From Gammaproteobacteria bacterium (GTDB taxonomy: Bacteria; Pseudomonadota; Gammaproteobacteria; UBA6429; Thiohalophilaceae), in the NCBI GenBank assembly GCA_016194635.1, contig JACQBC010000026.1, forward strand, positions 62,001 through 126,000: DNA of 64,000 bases. Direction: 5' to 3'. The notes under the pieces are model-generated. The model was not told the DNA's origin. It searched no databases and saw only the letters and a list, made by a program, of their open reading frames with translations. Below are positions 18,998 to 30,504 of the stretch, in pieces. The first letter of the stretch is position 1, and each line of letters begins with the position of its first letter. Position numbers and translations under genes: made by a program.

Positions 18998-20251
18998 ATG
19001 CCTGAAATCCGTAATTACACTTTGAATTTTGGACCACAACATCCCGCCGCGCACGGGGTGTTGCGTTTAGTGCTGGAAATGGACGGCGAGGTGATTCAAC
19101 GCGCCGATCCGCACATCGGTTTATTACACCGCGCGACCGAGAAACTTGCCGAGAGTAAACCCTATAACCAAACCATCCCCTACATGGATCGCTTGGATTA
19201 CGTCTCGATGATGGTGAATGAACATGGCTATGTACTGGCCTTGGAACGGATGTTGGGGATTACCCCGCCGCTACGAGCGCAATACATCCGCGTCATGTTC
19301 GACGAGATCACCCGGGTGTTAAACCACCTGATGTGGTTGGGCACCCACGCCCTCGACGTCGGCGCCATGACGGTATTTTTGTATTGTTTTCGTGAGCGTG
19401 AAGATTTAATGGATATGTACGAGGCCGTTTCCGGTGCGCGCATGCATGCGGCGTATTACCGTCCTGGCGGAGTGTATCGTGATTTACCTGAGCACATGCC
19501 GCAGTATGGGCACACCCGTTATCGCGGTGAATCGGGCACTCAACGCATGAACGCGAATCGTAGCGGCTCTTTGTTGGATTACATCGATGATTTTACCCAA
19601 CGTTTTCCCGGCTATGTGGATGAATACGAAACCTTGCTGACGGATAATCGCATTTGGAAACAACGTACCGTGGGTATCGGTGTGGTGACCCCGGAGCGCG
19701 CCAAGCAACTGGGATTCACCGGTCCAATGTTGCGTGGCTCGGGAATCGCCTGGGATCTACGCAAGAAACAGCCGTATGAAGTGTATGACAAAATGAGTTT
19801 TAATATTCCATTGGGAACCAACGGCGATTGTTATGATCGGTATTTGGTGCGGGTGGAAGAGATGCGCCAGTCCAATCACATCATTCGCCAATGTATCGAA
19901 TGGTTGCGAGCGAACCCCGGTCCGGTGATGTTAGAAGATCATAAGCTATCACCGCCGCGCCGCGAAGAAATGAAGGGTGATATGGAAGCCTTGATTCATC
20001 ACTTTAAATTATTTACCGAAGGTTATACCCTGCCCGCGGGGGAGGTATACGCCGCGGTGGAGCATCCAAAAGGGGAGTTTGGCGTGTATTTAGTCTCAGA
20101 CGGCGCCAATAAACCCTATCGGTTGAAGATTCGGCCTCCTGGCTTTCCTCACCTGGCCGCCATGCACGAAATGTCCAATGGCCACATGCTGGCGGACGTG
20201 GTGGCGATTATCGGTACCATGGATATCGTCTTTGGGGAGATCGACCGCTAA
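18998..20251 (+). CDS. nuoD: NADH-quinone oxidoreductase subunit D
   Basis: A 417-residue 49-kDa subunit that forms the quinone-binding site with NuoB. The N-terminal [21 protein letters not shown] and [12 protein letters not shown] signatures are present (given here in part: [20 protein letters not shown]), and the C-terminus ends VFGEIDR as usual. Its stop overlaps the nuoE start by one base (TAATG). Confidence 0.97.
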   Translation: MPEIRNYTLNFGPQHPAAHGVLRLVLEMDGEVIQRADPHIGLLHRATEKLAESKPYNQTIPYMDRLDYVSMMVNEHGYVLALERMLGITPPLRAQYIRVMFDEITRVLNHLMWLGTHALDVGAMTVFLYCFREREDLMDMYEAVSGARMHAAYYRPGGVYRDLPEHMPQYGHTRYRGESGTQRMNANRSGSLLDYIDDFTQRFPGYVDEYETLLTDNRIWKQRTVGIGVVTPERAKQLGFTGPMLRGSGIAWDLRKKQPYEVYDKMSFNIPLGTNGDCYDRYLVRVEEMRQSNHIIRQCIEWLRANPGPVMLEDHKLSPPRREEMKGDMEALIHHFKLFTEGYTLPAGEVYAAVEHPKGEFGVYLVSDGANKPYRLKIRPPGFPHLAAMHEMSNGHMLADVVAIIGTMDIVFGEIDR

Positions 20252-20763
20252 TGTTCGCACAGCGCAACAAAAACCAAACCAAACTGGATCGGATTACTGC
20301 CGCGGCGCGCGCCGAGATTGATCGCTGGATCGCTAAGTATCCGCCCGAGCGCAAGAGTTCCGCGGTAATGGCGGCGTTACGCATCGTACAAGATCAAAAC
20401 GGCGGGCATCTCAGCCACGAGTTGATCGAAGCAGTGGCGGAGTATTTGGACATGGAAACCATCGCGGTATACGAGGTTGCCACCTTTTATTCCATGTATG
20501 AACTCGCGCCCGTGGGTAAGTATAAAATCTGCGTCTGCACCAATATCTCCTGTATGTTGTGTGGTTCCGACCAGATCGTGCAACACCTGGAAGCTAAACT
20601 GGGCATTAAACTGGGTCAGACCCGCCGCGACGGAAAATTTACCCTTAAAGAAGTCGAATGTTTAGGCGCCTGTGTAAACGCTCCGATGCTGCAAATTGGC
20701 AATGACTATTATGAAAAGCTTACTCCCGCATCGATTGATAAGATTTTGGCGGGGCTCAAATAA
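20251..20763 (+). CDS. nuoE: NADH-quinone oxidoreductase subunit E
   Basis: A 170-residue 24-kDa subunit with a 2Fe-2S cluster (N1a). The ligand cysteines occur in [10 protein letters not shown] and [11 protein letters not shown], of which the first, C-x4-C pair and the later CLGAC set are the family pattern. The helical N-terminal half includes [10 protein letters not shown]. It begins inside the nuoD stop codon and precedes nuoF by 2 bases. Confidence 0.96.
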   Translation: MFAQRNKNQTKLDRITAAARAEIDRWIAKYPPERKSSAVMAALRIVQDQNGGHLSHELIEAVAEYLDMETIAVYEVATFYSMYELAPVGKYKICVCTNISCMLCGSDQIVQHLEAKLGIKLGQTRRDGKFTLKEVECLGACVNAPMLQIGNDYYEKLTPASIDKILAGLK

Positions 20764-20765
20764 CC

Positions 20766-22031
20766 ATGGGTAACGAAGTTTGTTTCCGCACCCTGCAATT
20801 TGACCAGCCCTACACGCTGGAAAATTATCGACGCGTCGGCGGCTATGCGGTATGGAAAAAGATCCTGCAGGAAAAAACCCCCGCTGAAAAGATCATTGAA
20901 GAAATAAAAACCTCGGCGTTGCGTGGCCGGGGTGGGGCGGGATTTCCTACCGGCTTAAAGTGGAGTTTCATGCCACGTAATGCCCCCGGACAGAAATACA
21001 TTGTATGCAATTCCGATGAAGGCGAGCCGGGAACTTGTAAAGATCGCGATATCCTGCGTTATAACCCCCATCAACTCATTGAGGGCATGGCGATTGCGGG
21101 TTATACCATCGGCGCCACGGTCGGTTACAATTATATTCGCGGTGAATTTTGGGAGCCCTACGAACGGTTCGAGGCTGCCTTGGCCGAAGCCTATGCGGCG
21201 GGATTGCTCGGCAAAGACGTCTTTGGTTCCGGGGTTGATTTTGACCTCTATAGCCATTTGGGCGCGGGCGCCTACATTTGCGGCGAAGAAACCGCATTAT
21301 TGGAATCGTTAGAAGGTAAAAAAGGCCAGCCGCGTTTTAAACCGCCGTTTCCAGCCGGTTATGGTTTGTACGGCCGTCCCACCACCATCAATAATACCGA
21401 AAGCCTGGCGTCGATCCCGGTTATTTTACAACACGGCGGCAAGTGGTTTTTAGAGTTGGGAAAACCCAATAATGGCGGCAGCAAAATTTTCTGTGTGAGC
21501 GGGCATGTCAACAATCCTGGAAATTTTGAAATTCCATTAGGCACACCGTTCGCTAAATTATTGGAAATGGCCGGTGGGGTACGTACCGGTCACCAACTCA
21601 AGGCCGTGATCCCCGGCGGCTCATCCGTACCGGTGTTACCCGCCGACATCATTATGCAGACCGCGATGGATTATGACGCCCTGGCCAAGGCCGGCAGTAT
21701 GCTCGGCGCGGGTTCGGTGATCGTGATGGACGATTCCACCTGTATGGTGCGCGCCCTCGCGCGTTTGTCGCACTTTTATTACGAAGAATCGTGCGGGCAA
21801 TGTACTCCCTGCCGTGAAGGCACCGGTTGGCTGTCGCGGGTGTTACATCGGCTTGAACATGGGCAAGGCCAGGCGGGGGATTTGGCCTTATTAGATGACG
21901 TGGCGATTCGTATCGGTGGACGCACGATTTGCGCCTTGGGTGACGCGGCGGCCATGCCGGTGACCAGTTTCTTAAAACATTTTCGTAAGGAATTTGAATA
22001 CCATATCAGCCACCAGCGCTGTATGGTGTGA
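20766..22031 (+). CDS. nuoF: NADH-quinone oxidoreductase subunit F
   Basis: A 421-residue 51-kDa subunit that oxidises NADH through FMN. The dinucleotide site is [15 protein letters not shown], the FMN region includes [14 protein letters not shown] and [13 protein letters not shown], and the N3 cluster cysteines lie in [12 protein letters not shown] with a last Cys near ICALGD. All are intact and the length is typical. Confidence 0.97.
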   Translation: MGNEVCFRTLQFDQPYTLENYRRVGGYAVWKKILQEKTPAEKIIEEIKTSALRGRGGAGFPTGLKWSFMPRNAPGQKYIVCNSDEGEPGTCKDRDILRYNPHQLIEGMAIAGYTIGATVGYNYIRGEFWEPYERFEAALAEAYAAGLLGKDVFGSGVDFDLYSHLGAGAYICGEETALLESLEGKKGQPRFKPPFPAGYGLYGRPTTINNTESLASIPVILQHGGKWFLELGKPNNGGSKIFCVSGHVNNPGNFEIPLGTPFAKLLEMAGGVRTGHQLKAVIPGGSSVPVLPADIIMQTAMDYDALAKAGSMLGAGSVIVMDDSTCMVRALARLSHFYYEESCGQCTPCREGTGWLSRVLHRLEHGQGQAGDLALLDDVAIRIGGRTICALGDAAAMPVTSFLKHFRKEFEYHISHQRCMV

Positions 22032-22048
22032 GCGGTGTTATTCAATCT

Positions 22049-24424
22049 ATGACGGATTTATTAAACATTGAAATTAACGGCGTCCGTTTGCAGGTCAAAC
22101 CGGGCACGATGGTGATCGAAGCGGCGGATGACGCGGGGTTCGTGATTCCGCGCTTTTGTTACCACAAAAAGTTATCGATTGCGGCCAATTGCCGGATGTG
22201 CCTGGTGGACGTGGAGAAGGCAGCCAAACCGGTACCGGCCTGTGCCACGCCCGTGACCGAAGGGATGAAGGTTTATACCAAATCCGTCAAGGCCATCGAA
22301 GCGCAAAAAAGTGTCATGGAATTTTTGTTGATCAATCACCCCTTGGATTGTCCGATTTGCGATCAAGGTGGGGAGTGTGAATTGCAAGACATCGCAATGG
22401 GTTTTGGTAAAGACGCCTCACGGTTTCGCGAAACCAAACGCGTGGTACGTGAAAAATACTTAGGTCCGTTGATCTCCACCGACATGACCCGCTGTATCCA
22501 TTGCACACGTTGTGTGCGGTTTGGCCGCGAGATCGCCGGGGTCATGGAATTAGGCGCGCCGGGCCGTGGGGAACACATGGCGATCGAAACCTACATGGAA
22601 AGCGCGGTGGGTTCGGAATTGTCGGGCAATGTAATCGATTTATGTCCGGTCGGCGCGTTAACCTCTAAACCCTATCGTTACACCGGCCGGCCTTGGGAAA
22701 ACACCGCCGCGACGGCGATTTCACCGCACGATTGCGTGGGCTCCAATCTTAAAGTAGAAGTGCGGCGCAATCAGGTGATGCGGGTATTGCCGCACGAGAA
22801 TGAAGCGATCAATGAAGTATGGTTGGCGGATCGCGACCGTTATAGTTATACCGGTTTACACACGGCTGATCGTTTGCAACAGCCCATGATCAAACAGGGT
22901 GAGACCTGGCGTGAGGTGGATTGGGAAACCGCATTGACCTATGCCAGCGAAGGCATGCGTAGAGTGATCGCGAGCCATGGCGCGGCGCAACTGGGTGCTT
23001 TGTCGAATCCCAACGCAACGCTGGAAGAATTTTATTTATTGCAAAAATTGGTGCGCGGTTTGGGTAGCCATAATATCGATCATCGTTTGCGGCAGCTGGA
23101 TTTTTCCGATCAAGCCCATGCGCCGGTGTATCCCCATTTGGGTCAATCGATCGCCGCATTAGAAGAACTGCAAGCGGGTTTATTGATTGGCGCCTATCCA
23201 CGCAAAGACCAACCCTTGATCAATCATCGTTTACGTAAAGCCGCAAAACGTGGCGCCAAGATCAGCGCGGTGAATACGATTGATTATGATGTTAATTTCA
23301 CGTTGACGAATACAGTGGTGACTCACCCCTTCGATATGCCGTTGCATCTGGCCGCGATCGCCAAGGTGCTGGCGGAACAGACAGGTAAAACTCCTCCGGC
23401 CGCGGTGCAAACATTACTCGCGGCGGCCAAGGTTGAAGAGCTTCATCGGCAGATCGCAACTCAATTAACCCAAGCGGAACGTTCCACCGTATTGATTGGA
23501 ACCCAAGCCCTAGCCCAGCCAAATTTGGCGGTGTTGCGTAACCTGGCCAACGTGATTGCGGATTTATCCAATTCAAGCCTCGGCTATTTACCCGAAGGGG
23601 CTAATGCCGCGGGGGCGTGGTTGGCCGGCGCCGTGCCACACCGTACAACCGCGGGGCGAACGGTACCGGCGGCGGGTAAATCCGCTTTACAGATGTTGGA
23701 TACCTCTTGTAAGGCATTGGTATTGTGGAATGTAGAGCCAGAATACGATTGTGCCGATCCCGCTACCGCTATGACGGCGCTACAGGCGGCGGAGTTTGTC
23801 GTGGCCTTAACACCGTTTGTGACCGATACCATGCGCGGTTATGCCGATGTAATATTGCCGATTAGTCCCTTCGCTGAAACCTCGGGCACGTTTGTTAATG
23901 TCGAAGGACGTTGGCAAAGCTTTACCGCCAGCGTTAAATCCCTTGCCGAATCACGTCCAGGCTGGAAGGTATTACGGGTCCTAGGCAACTTTTTTAAACT
24001 CGATGGCTTTGAATATTTATCCTCGGAAGAGGTGCGCAGCGAGATCGACACTCTTACGGTAGGCATCATCCCGCAAACCCGCAGCGAGGTCCAAGCGCCG
24101 AGTAATACCCCGCAACGTCCGAGTTTGTTGCGTATCGGGCATGTGCCGATCTACGCGGTGGATAACCTGGTACGTCGTGCCCAGCCGCTGCAACAAAGTA
24201 ATGATGCGCTGCAAGCCATGGTGGCCATGAACGCCCACACCGCGGATAAGCTGGGTGTGCGCCACGCGACCCAGGTCCGTGTGTCGCAAGCTGGGCAGAG
24301 CGTCACGTTACCGTTATATATTGAAGCCTCGGTCGCGGATGACTGCGCCGTGATTCCCGCCGGGGTGGTCGGTAGCGAGCGCCTGGGCACAGGTTATGGC
24401 AGTATCGACGTGAAGGCCGTGTAG
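22049..24424 (+). CDS. nuoG: NADH-quinone oxidoreductase subunit G
   Basis: A 791-residue iron-sulfur subunit. The N-terminal ferredoxin-like domain contains [10 protein letters not shown] and [10 protein letters not shown], then the HxxxCxxC region [16 protein letters not shown] and the cluster site [15 protein letters not shown] molybdopterin-oxidoreductase-like domain fills the rest. The region after YTGRPW lacks the extra cysteine set for cluster N7, as in most proteobacterial NuoG outside the enterics. ATG 22049 gives [14 protein letters not shown] 22028, overlapping the nuoF stop, is an alternative start seven residues earlier. Confidence 0.95.
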   Translation: MTDLLNIEINGVRLQVKPGTMVIEAADDAGFVIPRFCYHKKLSIAANCRMCLVDVEKAAKPVPACATPVTEGMKVYTKSVKAIEAQKSVMEFLLINHPLDCPICDQGGECELQDIAMGFGKDASRFRETKRVVREKYLGPLISTDMTRCIHCTRCVRFGREIAGVMELGAPGRGEHMAIETYMESAVGSELSGNVIDLCPVGALTSKPYRYTGRPWENTAATAISPHDCVGSNLKVEVRRNQVMRVLPHENEAINEVWLADRDRYSYTGLHTADRLQQPMIKQGETWREVDWETALTYASEGMRRVIASHGAAQLGALSNPNATLEEFYLLQKLVRGLGSHNIDHRLRQLDFSDQAHAPVYPHLGQSIAALEELQAGLLIGAYPRKDQPLINHRLRKAAKRGAKISAVNTIDYDVNFTLTNTVVTHPFDMPLHLAAIAKVLAEQTGKTPPAAVQTLLAAAKVEELHRQIATQLTQAERSTVLIGTQALAQPNLAVLRNLANVIADLSNSSLGYLPEGANAAGAWLAGAVPHRTTAGRTVPAAGKSALQMLDTSCKALVLWNVEPEYDCADPATAMTALQAAEFVVALTPFVTDTMRGYADVILPISPFAETSGTFVNVEGRWQSFTASVKSLAESRPGWKVLRVLGNFFKLDGFEYLSSEEVRSEIDTLTVGIIPQTRSEVQAPSNTPQRPSLLRIGHVPIYAVDNLVRRAQPLQQSNDALQAMVAMNAHTADKLGVRHATQVRVSQAGQSVTLPLYIEASVADDCAVIPAGVVGSERLGTGYGSIDVKAV

Positions 24425-24432
24425 AGAACGAC

Positions 24433-25512
24433 ATGTTGCAGTGGTTAATATCAACATATGAAAACTGGCAACCGGTATCCGGTTATCTAGTGCATATAGT
24501 GGCCATTACCGTCCCCTTGTTTGTATGCGTGGCCTACCTCACCTATGTCGAGCGCAAGATCATCGGTTATATGCAAGTGCGCATGGGGCCAACCCGGGTG
24601 GGCTGGAAGGGATTGTTACAGCCCTGGGCGGACATGTTCAAATTGCTCTTCAAAGAGATCATTATCCCCAGCGGCGCCAACAAAATTTTATTTTTACTGG
24701 CGCCGATCCTGGCTTTAGCGCCCGCATTGGCCGCATGGGCTGTTATCCCTTTAAATGCAACCACGGTGTTGGCGGATTTAAACGCCGGGTTATTGTATGT
24801 GCTGGCGGTGACTTCAATTGGCGTCTACGGTGTGATCATCGCGGGTTGGTCCTCGAATTCAAAATACGCGCTGTTGGGTGCGATGCGGTCTTCAGCGCAG
24901 ATCGTCGCGTACGAAATCGCGATGGGATTCGCCCTGGTGGGGGTATTGATCGCCGCCAAGAGTATGAACCTTGGCGATATCATCGTTAGTCAAGCCGGGC
25001 AGCATGGTTTTCTGGATTGGTTTTGGCTGCCGTTATTGCCGTTGTTTATTATTTATTTTATTTCCGGCGTGGCCGAAACCAATCGCGCACCGTTTGACGT
25101 GGCCGAAGGAGAATCGGAAATCGTCGCGGGATTTCACGTGGAATATTCCGGCATGGCCTTCGCGGTGTTTTTCCTGGCGGAATACGCCAACATGATTTTG
25201 ATCTCCGCCTTGGCCGCGATCATGTTTTTGGGGGGCTGGTTATCCCCCGTGCAAGGCTGGGTATCCGCTACGTGGTTGGCAACGCCTTATATCGGCTGGA
25301 TACTCGACGATGGATTTCACTGGTTGTTGATTAAAATCGCGTTTTTCTTGTTTTGGTATTTATGGTTCCGCGCCACGTTCCCGCGTTATCGATATGACCA
25401 GATCATGCGGCTGGGTTGGAAGGTGTTTATTCCAATTACCATTGTCTGGATCGTTGTGGTGAGCGCCATGGTATTAGCCCAGGTGGGCCCGTGGTGGGAT
25501 CGTCCGAGTTAA
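24433..25512 (+). CDS. nuoH: NADH-quinone oxidoreductase subunit H
   Basis: A 359-residue eight-helix membrane subunit at the quinone entry channel. Signatures seen are [16 protein letters not shown] near the N-terminus and the conserved acidic loop [18 protein letters not shown] followed by VEYSGMAF. The length is typical. It follows nuoG by 8 bases. Confidence 0.97.
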   Translation: MLQWLISTYENWQPVSGYLVHIVAITVPLFVCVAYLTYVERKIIGYMQVRMGPTRVGWKGLLQPWADMFKLLFKEIIIPSGANKILFLLAPILALAPALAAWAVIPLNATTVLADLNAGLLYVLAVTSIGVYGVIIAGWSSNSKYALLGAMRSSAQIVAYEIAMGFALVGVLIAAKSMNLGDIIVSQAGQHGFLDWFWLPLLPLFIIYFISGVAETNRAPFDVAEGESEIVAGFHVEYSGMAFAVFFLAEYANMILISALAAIMFLGGWLSPVQGWVSATWLATPYIGWILDDGFHWLLIKIAFFLFWYLWFRATFPRYRYDQIMRLGWKVFIPITIVWIVVVSAMVLAQVGPWWDRPS

Positions 25513-25524
25513 TGGGAGCCCTAT

Positions 25525-26016
25525 ATGAGTAATACCGCGCGTTTTGTTCGCAGTTTATTCTTGCTTGAGTTATTCAAGGGTCTGTCGGTGACCCTGCGGC
25601 ATATGTTATTTGTGCGCAAGGTGACCCTGCAATACCCCGAGGAAAAAGCCCCGATCTCACCGCGGTTTCGTGGCTTACACGCCTTACGGCGTTATCCCAA
25701 CGGCGAGGAGCGTTGTATTGCGTGTAAATTGTGTGAGGTGGTGTGCCCGGCATTGGCCATTACGATTGAATCCGAGCAACGCGCCGACGGTACCCGCCGT
25801 ACCACGCGTTACGATATCGACCTCACTAAATGTATTTTTTGCGGTTATTGTGAAGAATCCTGTCCAGTGGATTCCATTGTCGAGACCCATATTTACGAAT
25901 ACCATGGCGAACAACGCGGTGACTTAATGATGACCAAGGAAAAATTGCTGGCCGTGGGTGATAAATACGAAGCACAAATCGCCGCGGCGCGCAGCCAAGA
26001 CGCGCGCTACCGTTAA
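25525..26016 (+). CDS. nuoI: NADH-quinone oxidoreductase subunit I
   Basis: A 163-residue subunit with two 4Fe-4S ferredoxin motifs: [12 protein letters not shown] and [12 protein letters not shown]. These carry clusters N6a and N6b between NuoG and NuoB. The N-terminal amphipathic helix and the conserved [16 protein letters not shown] lead-in are present. Length is typical. Confidence 0.97.
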   Translation: MSNTARFVRSLFLLELFKGLSVTLRHMLFVRKVTLQYPEEKAPISPRFRGLHALRRYPNGEERCIACKLCEVVCPALAITIESEQRADGTRRTTRYDIDLTKCIFCGYCEESCPVDSIVETHIYEYHGEQRGDLMMTKEKLLAVGDKYEAQIAAARSQDARYR

Positions 26017-26039
26017 CAATCAATAAAGATAATAAACTC

Positions 26040-26645
26040 ATGGGAATAGAACCAATACTATTTTATAGCTTTGCAACCGTCTTATTGGTCAGTGCCAGCG
26101 CCGTTATCACGGTGCGCAATCCGGTACGCGCCGCCTTGTTTTTGGTATTGACCTTTTTTGCCAGCGCGGCCTTATGGTTATTGCTAGAAGCTGAATTTCT
26201 CGCCGTGGCCCTGGTGCTGGTGTATGTCGGCGCGGTTATGGTGTTGTTCCTCTTCGTGGTGATGATGTTGGATATTAACCTGGCGCGCTTGCGCGAGGGG
26301 TTTATTAAATTCTTGCCGGTTGGCCTGCTGATCGCTGTCGTCATGGTGGCCGTGCTGGTATTGGTGGTTGGGCCGGAACAATTTGGCTTGGCGAAATTTG
26401 CCGAGCCGGCACGGCATAACGCCGACTACAGCAATAGCCGTGAATTAGGGCTTATCTTATATACAGTCTACGTGTACCCGTTTGAAATCGCGGCGGTGAT
26501 TCTACTGGTAGCCATCGTTGCGGCCATTGCTTTAACCCTGCGTCATCGCCCTACGACTAAATACCAAAATTCCACAGAGCAGATCGCCGTGCAACGTAAT
26601 CAACGCTTGCGTATTGTCGAAATGCCTTCGGAGGAGCGTAAATAA
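26040..26645 (+). CDS. nuoJ: NADH-quinone oxidoreductase subunit J
   Basis: A 201-residue membrane subunit with five transmembrane helices. The conserved [20 protein letters not shown] segment (helix 3) is seen and the [18 protein letters not shown] helix lies near the C-terminus. The C-terminal tail is charged. Its stop overlaps the nuoK start by one base. Confidence 0.96.
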   Translation: MGIEPILFYSFATVLLVSASAVITVRNPVRAALFLVLTFFASAALWLLLEAEFLAVALVLVYVGAVMVLFLFVVMMLDINLARLREGFIKFLPVGLLIAVVMVAVLVLVVGPEQFGLAKFAEPARHNADYSNSRELGLILYTVYVYPFEIAAVILLVAIVAAIALTLRHRPTTKYQNSTEQIAVQRNQRLRIVEMPSEERK

Positions 26646-26959
26646 TGGCAAACGAAATTGCGCTATCGCATTATTTGATCCTCGGGGCGATTCTGTTCGG
26701 CCTGAGTATCGCGGGGATTTTTATTAACCGTAAAAACGTCATTATATTATTGATGGCGATTGAATTAATGTTATTGGCGGTGAATATGAATTTTATCGCG
26801 TTCGCACGTTATCTGGGGGATAGCGCCGGGCAGGTGTTCGTGTTTTTTATTCTTACCGTGGCCGCGGCTGAGTCCGCGATTGGTTTGGCGATCTTGGTGG
26901 TATTATTCCGCAATAAACGCACGATCAATGTTGACGATCTCAACCAGATGAAGGGTTAA
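26645..26959 (+). CDS. nuoK: NADH-quinone oxidoreductase subunit K
   Basis: A 104-residue membrane subunit of the proton-pumping arm with three helices. Conserved acidic residues are visible in [12 protein letters not shown] and [11 protein letters not shown]. The TAATG overlap with nuoJ suggests translational coupling. Confidence 0.97.
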   Translation: MANEIALSHYLILGAILFGLSIAGIFINRKNVIILLMAIELMLLAVNMNFIAFARYLGDSAGQVFVFFILTVAAAESAIGLAILVVLFRNKRTINVDDLNQMKG

Positions 26960-26962
26960 TCC

Positions 26963-28957
26963 ATGCTGGACAACATGCCCACGGTATATTTAACCATCGT
27001 ACTTGCGCCATTAATGGGGGCGATTATTGCTGGATTGTTCGGTAAAACCATCGGTCGCGGCGGCGCGCACTGGATAACCATCCTGGGCGTGGCGATTGCC
27101 ACTGTCTTGTCGTTGTATGTGTTCAAATACCATGTCATGGACAGTCATGCTATTTATAATGGCTCGGTATACACCTGGCTGGTGAGCGATGGCATCAAAT
27201 TGGAAGTGGGATTTCTGGTGGATAACCTCACCGCGGTGATGTTAGTGGTGGTGAGCTTTGTTTCCCTCATGGTCCATGTTTATACCGTTGGCTACATGCA
27301 TGACGATCCGGGGTATCAACGTTTTTTCAGTTATATATCCTTGTTCACTTTCTCTATGTTGATGTTGGTAATGTCCAATAACTTCATGCAATTATTCTTT
27401 GGTTGGGAAGCGGTTGGTTTAGTTTCGTATCTATTAATTGGTTTCTGGTTTACCCGGGAATCGGCGATCTTCGCCAATCTTAAAGCCTTTTTAGTGAACC
27501 GGGTGGGTGATTTTGGTTTTGTATTGGGGATCGCAGCGGTGTTGTTGTATTTTGGCAGCGTCGATTACGCCACGGTATTCGCTTCGACCGCCAAGGTTAG
27601 CGGGCAGACCCTGCAAATTTTTCCGGGTCACCCCTGGTCCGTACTGACAGTGATTTGTATTTTATTATTCATCGGCGCCATGGGTAAGTCCGCGCAGTTT
27701 CCCTTGCACGTCTGGTTACCCGATTCGATGGAAGGCCCAACCCCGATCTCCGCCTTGATCCATGCCGCGACCATGGTAACGGCGGGAATTTTTATGGTCG
27801 CGCGCATGTCGCCTCTGTTTGAATTATCTGAAACCGCGCTGAGCGTTGTAATGGTTATTGGCACGATCACGGCGTTATTCATGGGGTTGCTCGGACTGGT
27901 GCAAAACGATATCAAGCGCGTGGTGGCCTATTCGACCTTGTCACAATTAGGCTATATGACGGTTGCCTTGGGCGCCTCGGCCTATGCCGCCAGCATTTTC
28001 CACTTGATGACCCATGCCTTTTTTAAAGCCTTGTTATTCTTAGCGGCGGGATCGGTGATCATCGCGATGCATCACCAGCAAGACATGCGCTACATGGGCG
28101 GCCTGCGCAAATATATGAAGATTACCTGGTTGACATCCTTGGTGGGCAGTTTGGCATTGATCGGCACACCGTTTTTCTCGGGCTTTTATTCCAAGGATTC
28201 GATTATCGAGGCGGTGGCGCATTCGCATACCCCAGGGGCGAGCTACGCCTATGTCGCCGTGTTGGCCGGTGTGTTCGTGACCGCGTTGTATAGTTTTCGG
28301 ATGTATTTCTTGGTGTTTCACGGTGAAGAACGCATGGACCAGCATACCCGTGAACATTTACATGAATCACCCTGGGTTGTCACCTTGCCGTTGATTGCCC
28401 TGGCGATCCCGTCGGTGATCATCGGTGGGTTCTTTGTGGAGCCGATGATTTTCGGCAAGTTCTTTGGTCCGGCGATTTTTGTATTGCCCGCGCACGACGT
28501 GTTGGCGCATTTACATGCCCACGATTGGAAAGAAATGGCCTTGCATGCGCTGGGCACCGCCCCCTTTCTGCTGGCCTTGGGAGGAGTACTGACCGCCTGG
28601 TACTGTTATAGGATTAATCCCAAGGTGCCCGCATGGTGCGCGCGTAAATTATCCTGGCCGTATAAAACCTTGCTGGAGAAATACTGGTTTGATCACTTAT
28701 ATCAATACGTGTTTGCGGCATTGGGGCGGTGGCTGGGTAAAGTCATATGGCAGCTGGGCGATGTACGCTTGATTGACGGGGTGATCATCAATGGCTCGGC
28801 AAATAGCGTCGGCAGGTTGGCGCGTTGGGCGCGCCAAGTCCAGTCGGGGTATTTATACCACTATGCGTTCGCCATGATCCTCGGGCTGATTATTTTATTG
28901 GTGGTTTTTGTGCCGGGTCTATCCGGTAAAATGTTGGCGTTAATAAAAATTTCATAA
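26963..28957 (+). CDS. nuoL: NADH-quinone oxidoreductase subunit L
   Basis: A 664-residue antiporter-like subunit that pumps protons and carries the long lateral helix. Typical motifs include FFGWEAVGLVSYLLIGFW, QFPLHVWLPDSMEGPTP and LIHAATMVTAGIF. Length fits the family. It follows nuoK by 3 bases. Confidence 0.97.
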   Translation: MLDNMPTVYLTIVLAPLMGAIIAGLFGKTIGRGGAHWITILGVAIATVLSLYVFKYHVMDSHAIYNGSVYTWLVSDGIKLEVGFLVDNLTAVMLVVVSFVSLMVHVYTVGYMHDDPGYQRFFSYISLFTFSMLMLVMSNNFMQLFFGWEAVGLVSYLLIGFWFTRESAIFANLKAFLVNRVGDFGFVLGIAAVLLYFGSVDYATVFASTAKVSGQTLQIFPGHPWSVLTVICILLFIGAMGKSAQFPLHVWLPDSMEGPTPISALIHAATMVTAGIFMVARMSPLFELSETALSVVMVIGTITALFMGLLGLVQNDIKRVVAYSTLSQLGYMTVALGASAYAASIFHLMTHAFFKALLFLAAGSVIIAMHHQQDMRYMGGLRKYMKITWLTSLVGSLALIGTPFFSGFYSKDSIIEAVAHSHTPGASYAYVAVLAGVFVTALYSFRMYFLVFHGEERMDQHTREHLHESPWVVTLPLIALAIPSVIIGGFFVEPMIFGKFFGPAIFVLPAHDVLAHLHAHDWKEMALHALGTAPFLLALGGVLTAWYCYRINPKVPAWCARKLSWPYKTLLEKYWFDHLYQYVFAALGRWLGKVIWQLGDVRLIDGVIINGSANSVGRLARWARQVQSGYLYHYAFAMILGLIILLVVFVPGLSGKMLALIKIS

Positions 28958-28970
28958 CAAGGTTATCTGA

Positions 28971-30503
28971 ATGTTGGATTCGCACTTGCTGAGTTTATTG
29001 ATCGGCTTGCCGCTGCTAGGGGGTATGCTGGTGCTGGCGACGGGGGGAGATAAAAATGCCCCCGAAGCGCGGGTATTGGCCTTGGTATGCAGCTTGGTGG
29101 TATTGGGCTTGTCGGTGGTGTTATACCAAAAATTTGCGCTTGGTACCTCCAAGATGCAATTCGTGGAATTATATGATTGGATTCGGGTCGGTTCGCTGCG
29201 CGCGAATTATCACCTTGGGGTGGATGGCATCTCCATGCCATTAATCGTATTGACCAGTTTCATGACCCTGATCGTGGTGATCGCCGGCTGGGAAGTCATT
29301 CAATATAAAGTCGCTCAATACATGGCGTCTTTTTTATTCATGCAGGGCTTGATGAACGGCGTGTTCGCGGCCTTGGACGCCGCGTTGTTCTATGTGTTTT
29401 GGGAAGCGATGTTGATCCCGATGTTTATTGTGATCGGTGTCTGGGGCGGTCCGCGCCGGGTCTACGCCACCATCAAGTTCTTTTTGTATACTTTTTTCGG
29501 CTCGGTCTTCATGCTGATTGCATTATTATATTTGGCGATCCAGATCGGCGGTTTTGATATTTTACAAATGCACAGCGTAAAACTGAGCATGCAAGAACAA
29601 GTGTTGATCTTTATTGCATTCTTATTGGCCTTTGCGGTCAAGGTTCCGATGTGGCCGGTGCACACCTGGTTGCCAGATGCCCACGTCGAGGCTCCCACCG
29701 GCGGCTCGGTAATATTGGCCGCTATCATGCTGAAATTAGGCGCCTATGGGTTTTTGCGGTTTTCATTACCTATCACGCCCGACGCCAGCCAGGCGCTGGA
29801 TGGGTTGATGATCAGCCTATCGCTGATCGCCGTGGTGTACATTGGTTTTGTCGCCCTGGCGCAGCAAGATATGAAAAAACTCATCGCCTATTCCTCGATT
29901 TCACACATGGGTTTTGTCACCCTGGGATTTTTTATTGTCTGGTCGATCGGCCGGTCACAAGGAAATTACCACGGTGCCGTGATGGGGATCGAAGGGGCGA
30001 TGGTGCAAATGATCTCCCACGGGTTTGTGTCCGGTGCAATGTTTTTATGCGTGGGGGTTATGTACGACCGTATGCACAGCCGTATGATCAACGACTACGG
30101 CGGGGTGGTGAATACCATGCCGGTCTTTGCCGCGTTTGCGGTATTGTTCGCGATGGCCAACGCGGGATTACCCGGTACCTCGGGGTTTGTGGGCGAGTTC
30201 ATGGTGATCCTCAGCAGCTTTAAAGCCAATTTCTGGTATGCGTTTGCCGCCGCCAGTACCTTGGTGTTAGGCGCGGCCTATACCCTGTGGATGGTCAAAC
30301 GGGTTATCTTTGGTGCGGTTGCCAACGATCGCGTCGCCAAACTTTCCGACATCAATTCGCGCGAATTCTTCTTTTTGGGTTTGCTCAGCCTCATGGTTTT
30401 CGTCTTTGGTCTATACCCAGCGCCACTATTAGATGCGATGGACGCAACGGTCACCGATCTGGTGCGCCACATCACACAAAGTAAATTACTCCCCGGTGGA
30501 TAA
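28971..30503 (+). CDS. nuoM: NADH-quinone oxidoreductase subunit M
   Basis: A 510-residue antiporter-like proton-pumping subunit. Signatures seen are FYVFWEAMLIPMFIVIGVWG, VKVPMWPVHTWLPDAHVEAP and LIAYSSISHMGFV. It has about 14 transmembrane helices and normal length, and sits between nuoL and nuoN. Confidence 0.97.
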   Translation: MLDSHLLSLLIGLPLLGGMLVLATGGDKNAPEARVLALVCSLVVLGLSVVLYQKFALGTSKMQFVELYDWIRVGSLRANYHLGVDGISMPLIVLTSFMTLIVVIAGWEVIQYKVAQYMASFLFMQGLMNGVFAALDAALFYVFWEAMLIPMFIVIGVWGGPRRVYATIKFFLYTFFGSVFMLIALLYLAIQIGGFDILQMHSVKLSMQEQVLIFIAFLLAFAVKVPMWPVHTWLPDAHVEAPTGGSVILAAIMLKLGAYGFLRFSLPITPDASQALDGLMISLSLIAVVYIGFVALAQQDMKKLIAYSSISHMGFVTLGFFIVWSIGRSQGNYHGAVMGIEGAMVQMISHGFVSGAMFLCVGVMYDRMHSRMINDYGGVVNTMPVFAAFAVLFAMANAGLPGTSGFVGEFMVILSSFKANFWYAFAAASTLVLGAAYTLWMVKRVIFGAVANDRVAKLSDINSREFFFLGLLSLMVFVFGLYPAPLLDAMDATVTDLVRHITQSKLLPGG

Positions 30504-30504
30504 C